Source: Hyphomicrobiales bacterium
Lineage (GTDB): Bacteria; Pseudomonadota; Alphaproteobacteria; Rhizobiales; Rhizobiaceae
Length of the DNA stretch: 6,494 nt
Direction: 5' to 3'
Assembly (NCBI GenBank): GCA_015654965.1
Contig: JAATGD010000418.1
Location: forward strand, 1-6,494
Positions 5,795-6,494 of this stretch are shown here, in pieces (within the stretch, counting starts at the first letter, position 1; every line of letters begins with the position of its first letter). The translations under genes were made by a program, and so were the position numbers. The notes under the pieces are model-generated. The model did no database searches and was not told where the DNA came from. It was given only the letters and a program-made list of their open reading frames with translations.

Positions 5795-6345
5795 GCCTCG
5801 CAATGAGCAATGCCGCGTTTCCTTATCGTGCCTTTCTCGGGCTGGGGGGCAATATCGATGACCCCGTCATGTCCATGGCGCGGGCGTTGCGCATGTTCGA
5901 TGCGCGGCCTGATAGTGCTGTCACCGCTGTCTCGCATGTCTATCGCACGCCGCCATGGGGCAAGACGGATCAGGCATGGTTTCACAATGCCTGCGCGCAA
6001 GTGGAGACGTCGCTTGAGCCTTTGGATCTGATTGCCACCTGTCTTGAGGTCGAGCGCTCGTTGAAGCGCGTGCGGGCAGAGCGATGGGGGCCGCGCATTA
6101 TCGATATCGATATTCTGGTCATGCAGGATGCAGCAGGTCAAGCAATGACCTTTTCAACGCCGGAGCTGGAATTGCCGCATCCGCGTATTCAGGAGCGGGC
6201 TTTCGTGCTCGTACCGCTCCACGATATTGCGCCAGCGCTTGTCATTGCGGGGCATTCGGTTGGCGAATGGCTTGATAAAATATCCACGACCGACATTAAA
6301 AAAGCCCGCACGGATGCGGGCTGGTGGCGTGAGACGGGCGTTTGA
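5791..6345 (+). CDS. folK: 6-hydroxymethyl-7,8-dihydropterin pyrophosphokinase
   Basis: A 184-residue HPPK that transfers pyrophosphate from ATP to 6-hydroxymethyl-7,8-dihydropterin, making the substrate of FolP. Motifs in order: FLGLGGNI (15-22), VYRTPPWG (50-57), FHNACAQVET (64-73), LEVERSLKR (85-93), RWGPRIIDIDIL (98-109) and LPHPRIQERAFVLVPL (128-143). D105 and D107 are the magnesium ligands; R102, H130 and R136 match the ATP-contact positions of the E. coli enzyme. The GTG at 5791 overlaps the folB stop; an in-frame ATG at 5803 is an equally good start and loses only four residues, none part of a motif. Residues 170-179 (KKARTDAGWW) are encoded by a sequence that is also a terminator on the other strand. 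The gene ends directly against the opposing gene, with no plus-strand terminator seen. Confidence 0.97.
   Translation: MSLAMSNAAFPYRAFLGLGGNIDDPVMSMARALRMFDARPDSAVTAVSHVYRTPPWGKTDQAWFHNACAQVETSLEPLDLIATCLEVERSLKRVRAERWGPRIIDIDILVMQDAAGQAMTFSTPELELPHPRIQERAFVLVPLHDIAPALVIAGHSVGEWLDKISTTDIKKARTDAGWWRETGV
6298..6322 (-). terminator. Intrinsic terminator of the leftward gene, embedded in folK
   Basis: GCCCGCA (6304-6310), loop CGGA and TGCGGGC (6315-6321) form a perfect 7-bp stem, 8 bp with the flanking A-T pair. On the minus strand it is followed by six T (complement of 6298-6303), a textbook rho-independent terminator. It begins 24 bases past the stop of the minus-strand gene at 6346 and lies wholly inside the folK coding sequence. 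On the plus strand there is no T-tract after the stem, so it should not terminate the fol operon. Confidence 0.88.
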
Positions 6346-6494
6346 TCAGTTCTTGGCGATGCTGCCGACCGCCGCATTGTCGATACGCTTCAAATTCATG
6401 CCGATCACCGGAACGAGTTCTTCTTCCACGCGGACTGATACGGTGACATTCATCGTGTTGGGATCGGCAATGCGGGCGAGCATCGCACCCTTCA
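6346..6494 (-). CDS. Unrecognised protein, C-terminal 48 residues (partial)
   Basis: The minus-strand frame is open from the window edge to a TGA at 6346-6348, giving 48 residues; the start lies beyond the window. The visible part has an alternating segment (NVTVSVRVEEELVPVIGM) suggestive of beta strands, then LKRIDNAAVGSIAKN at the end. I do not recognise the family. Its reality is supported by the strong terminator 24 bases past the stop and by the exact butt-joint with the folK stop at 6345. It is convergent with the fol operon, so there is no reason to infer a folate role. Confidence 0.7.
   Translation of the reverse strand, partial: KGAMLARIADPNTMNVTVSVRVEEELVPVIGMNLKRIDNAAVGSIAKN

Noticed and set aside
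5366..5803. Minus-strand open frame of 145 codons
   Set aside because: Antisense to folB, whose catalytic residues are all present on the plus strand.
6304..6321. The folK hairpin as terminator of the fol operon
   Set aside because: The six-base A/T run lies on the 5' side of the stem in plus orientation, so it works only for minus-strand transcripts; the hairpin also precedes the folK stop.

Overview
The window looks like chromosomal DNA from an alphaproteobacterium of the Rhizobiales, most likely Brucella or Ochrobactrum. This is inferred from the moderately high GC coding sequence, the style of the proteins, a long gene resembling the Agrobacterium growth-pole-ring (GPR) protein, an adrenodoxin-type ferredoxin and a folP-folB-folK cluster. 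No rRNA, tRNA, CRISPR array, insertion sequence or phage gene was seen.

Layout. (1) 1-2156, minus strand: the first 718 codons of a very long coiled, repeat-rich membrane protein. It has an acidic N-terminus, an Ala/Pro-rich linker, two membrane segments and then 22-residue amphipathic repeats; its C-terminus lies outside the window. (2) 2157-2792: a 636-bp AT-richer intergenic region between divergent genes. It holds TTAA-type boxes resembling CtrA sites, a hairpin followed by five T, an imperfect tandem repeat, and a leader hairpin just before the ferredoxin gene. (3) 2793-3744, plus strand: a two-gene unit of a [2Fe-2S] ferredoxin and a 201-residue flavoprotein. The flavoprotein resembles thioredoxin-reductase-like ferredoxin-NADP reductases but lacks the whole central NADPH domain. 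(4) 3759-4394, minus strand: a secreted DUF922-type protein with an HEESH metalloprotease motif. (5) 4552-6345, plus strand: folP-folB-folK, a tightly packed folate operon. FolB makes 6-hydroxymethyl-dihydropterin, FolK pyrophosphorylates it, and FolP joins it to p-aminobenzoate. (6) 6346-6494, minus strand: the C-terminal end of an unrecognised gene whose stop abuts that of folK. A strong intrinsic terminator for it lies inside the folK coding sequence.

The main points of interest are the flavoprotein that has lost its NADPH domain but stays open and paired with a ferredoxin, the regular 22-residue repeat of the GPR-like protein with its possible cell-cycle control, and the terminator embedded in folK. 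Most of the remaining window is ordinary core genome.
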